From: Hyphomicrobiales bacterium
GTDB taxonomy: Bacteria > Pseudomonadota > Alphaproteobacteria > Rhizobiales > HXMU1428-3
DNA length: 5,731 nt
Assembly (NCBI GenBank): GCA_021775385.1
Contig: JAJFHW010000379.1
Span: forward strand, 1 to 5,731
Direction of reading: 5' to 3'
Both the position numbers and the translations under genes were made by a program. Position 1 is the stretch's first letter. Each line of letters starts with the position of its first letter. The notes beneath the pieces were generated by a model. It had not been told where the DNA came from. It saw only the letters and a program-made list of their open reading frames with translations, and did no database searches. Positions 4,853 through 5,731 of this stretch are shown here, in pieces.

Positions 4853-4985
4853 CAAGAATAATCGAGCGTATCCTTTTTTGGAAATTAGTCAGACGGAACC
4901 TAACTGCCATAAAATAGGCTGTCAATAGAGTTGCAGAGCCCTCTGGTCTAATGATCAAGAAGTTCAGGCCTAATGTTAAGGACAA
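4842..4985 (-). CDS. Possible small membrane ORF downstream of rhomboid
   Basis: Candidate of 47 codons, unrecognised. The frame is open from a TGA at 5003-5001 to TGA at 4844-4842. The only early start is TTG at 4985, a few bases after the rhomboid TAA, with a poor site (GAGCGGA) ahead; a plain ATG at 4910 would give just 22 residues. What makes it look protein-like: a hydrophobic N-terminal stretch (SLTLGLNFLII), RPEGSA, a second hydrophobic stretch (LLTAYFMAV), then a basic tail (RFRLTNFQKRIR), i.e. a helix with positive-inside charge. It ends inside the long hairpin. It could be a small gene coupled to the rhomboid, the remains of a larger gene, or chance. Confidence 0.3.
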   Translation of the reverse strand: MSLTLGLNFLIIRPEGSATLLTAYFMAVRFRLTNFQKRIRSIILEAN

Positions 4986-4990
4986 TAAAG

Positions 4991-5698
4991 TTAATTCCGC
5001 TCAAATAGGGGAACATTCCTGCGTTTCATGAAAATAACTAGGACGATACCGGCTAAAAATCCGCCAATATGGGCCCACCAAGCGGTATTTCCGCCATCCA
5101 TATATACGATATGGAAGATTTGGAACACAAACCACGCCAGGATTGCGATTGCAGCATTGACGGGCAATGGTATGTTACCTAAGACAAGCACCCAAAGTTT
5201 GACTTTTGGATGTAGCATTAAATAGGCAGCGATCACGCCTGCAACTGCACCAGAGGCGCCAATTAATGGTATTTCTGAGTTGGGTGCCATAATTGAATGA
5301 GTGTATCCGGCGACAATGCCGCATAAAAGGTAGAAGGCAAGGAAGGTGAAGTGACCCATTGCATCTTCAATATTATCTCCAAAAACCCATAAAAACAGCA
5401 TGTTACCGCCAAGATGCAACCAGCCGCCATGTAAGAACATGTAAGATAGAAGTGTGAATTTTTCTGAGATTGGAATGAGGTCAAATTTTTCACCTGGAAT
5501 GTTTGGACCCATCAGGCCTTCAGGTAATAATTCACTAGGAACAATTGCAAAACTTGCCATTGCCACTTCGTTGATTGGGTAAAGAATACCAGATTGAAAG
5601 GCAACATAGATTGCTACGTTGGCGATGATGATTAACACCGTCATGAATTGAAATTTAATATGTTCTAGTGGATTGGTATCATATAGGGGAACAAACAC
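4991..5698 (-). CDS. Rhomboid-family intramembrane serine protease
   Basis: Membrane-embedded protease that cleaves transmembrane segments of other proteins; the substrate here is unknown. At 235 residues it has about six helices (near 17-36, 82-107, 115-136, 145-163, 182-199, 207-224) and a long extracytoplasmic loop between the first two. Catalytic residues are present: Ser149 in GASG (145-152 region) and His210 in AHIGG; the HxxxN motif is H95-LGG-N99, equivalent to His150 and Asn154 of E. coli GlpG. It is therefore probably active and not a pseudoprotease. The start is GTG at 5698 (Met when translated), supported by AGAGG 8 bases ahead and by the usual FVPLYDTNP beginning; the frame stays open to the window edge without another start codon. 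Same strand as etfBA but separated by a long hairpin, so probably its own transcript. Confidence 0.93.
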   Translation of the reverse strand: MFVPLYDTNPLEHIKFQFMTVLIIIANVAIYVAFQSGILYPINEVAMASFAIVPSELLPEGLMGPNIPGEKFDLIPISEKFTLLSYMFLHGGWLHLGGNMLFLWVFGDNIEDAMGHFTFLAFYLLCGIVAGYTHSIMAPNSEIPLIGASGAVAGVIAAYLMLHPKVKLWVLVLGNIPLPVNAAIAILAWFVFQIFHIVYMDGGNTAWWAHIGGFLAGIVLVIFMKRRNVPLFERN

Positions 5699-5731
5699 TT
5701 GGCTAACCTCTTCATTGGGCCCGTTTATTAG

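Larger units (their letters stand above)
4610..4990. other. 381-base interval between etfB and the rhomboid gene
   Basis: From the etfB side: ribosome binding site, a degenerate palindrome copy (about 4636-4659), three further palindrome copies (4656-4762), 29 bases of AT-rich sequence that is the likeliest place for an etfB promoter, a long hairpin (4792-4852), then a short minus-strand frame (4985-4842) reaching the rhomboid stop. Confidence 0.75.

Overview
The window looks like ordinary chromosomal DNA from an alphaproteobacterium with a moderately AT-leaning genome. The basis is the style of the proteins (an Etf pair closely followed by a 3-hydroxybutyryl-CoA dehydrogenase ending in PVPTR, a compact PhnA-like protein, a rhomboid beginning FVPLYDTNP). 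No rRNA, tRNA, CRISPR array, transposase or phage gene is visible, and the genus cannot be fixed from this sequence.

Layout. Plus strand: the 3' two-thirds of a prephenate/cyclohexadienyl dehydrogenase gene (1-616), cut by the window start. Everything after it is on the minus strand; read in transcription order from the right: a rhomboid intramembrane protease (5698-4991, GTG start), a possible overlooked small membrane ORF just behind it (4985-4842), a long hairpin (4852-4792), a stretch of palindromic repeats, etfB and etfA abutting as TAA-ATG (4609-2927), a 719-base gene-free stretch full of palindromes, a 3-hydroxybutyryl-CoA dehydrogenase gene (2207-1308), a 69-codon PhnA-domain gene (1224-1015), and an orphan four-helix membrane protein gene (980-630) that converges on the dehydrogenase at the left edge.

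How the genes work together. EtfB and EtfA form the FAD-containing electron-transfer flavoprotein that takes electrons from acyl-CoA dehydrogenases. The 3-hydroxyacyl-CoA dehydrogenase acts two steps later on the same short-chain acyl-CoAs, so the block is a fatty-acid/butyrate beta-oxidation module. TyrA belongs to tyrosine synthesis and is an unrelated neighbour. Rhomboid, PhnA-like and the orphan membrane protein have no evident link to that pathway.

The most unusual material is non-coding. At least eight small imperfect palindromes of one family lie in the same orientation in the leaders of hbd and etfB. Their stems differ between copies by matched (compensatory) changes. Two copies form a 'palindrome inside the loop of a palindrome' composite, repeated with a 96-base period. 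A second, unrelated run of three back-to-back hairpins and an AT-rich nested inverted repeat lie in the same etfA-hbd interval. Separately, the hydroxyacyl-CoA dehydrogenase has His where the family's substrate-contacting Asn is expected. I do not see a complete undescribed multi-gene system; the repeat family is the best candidate for something new.
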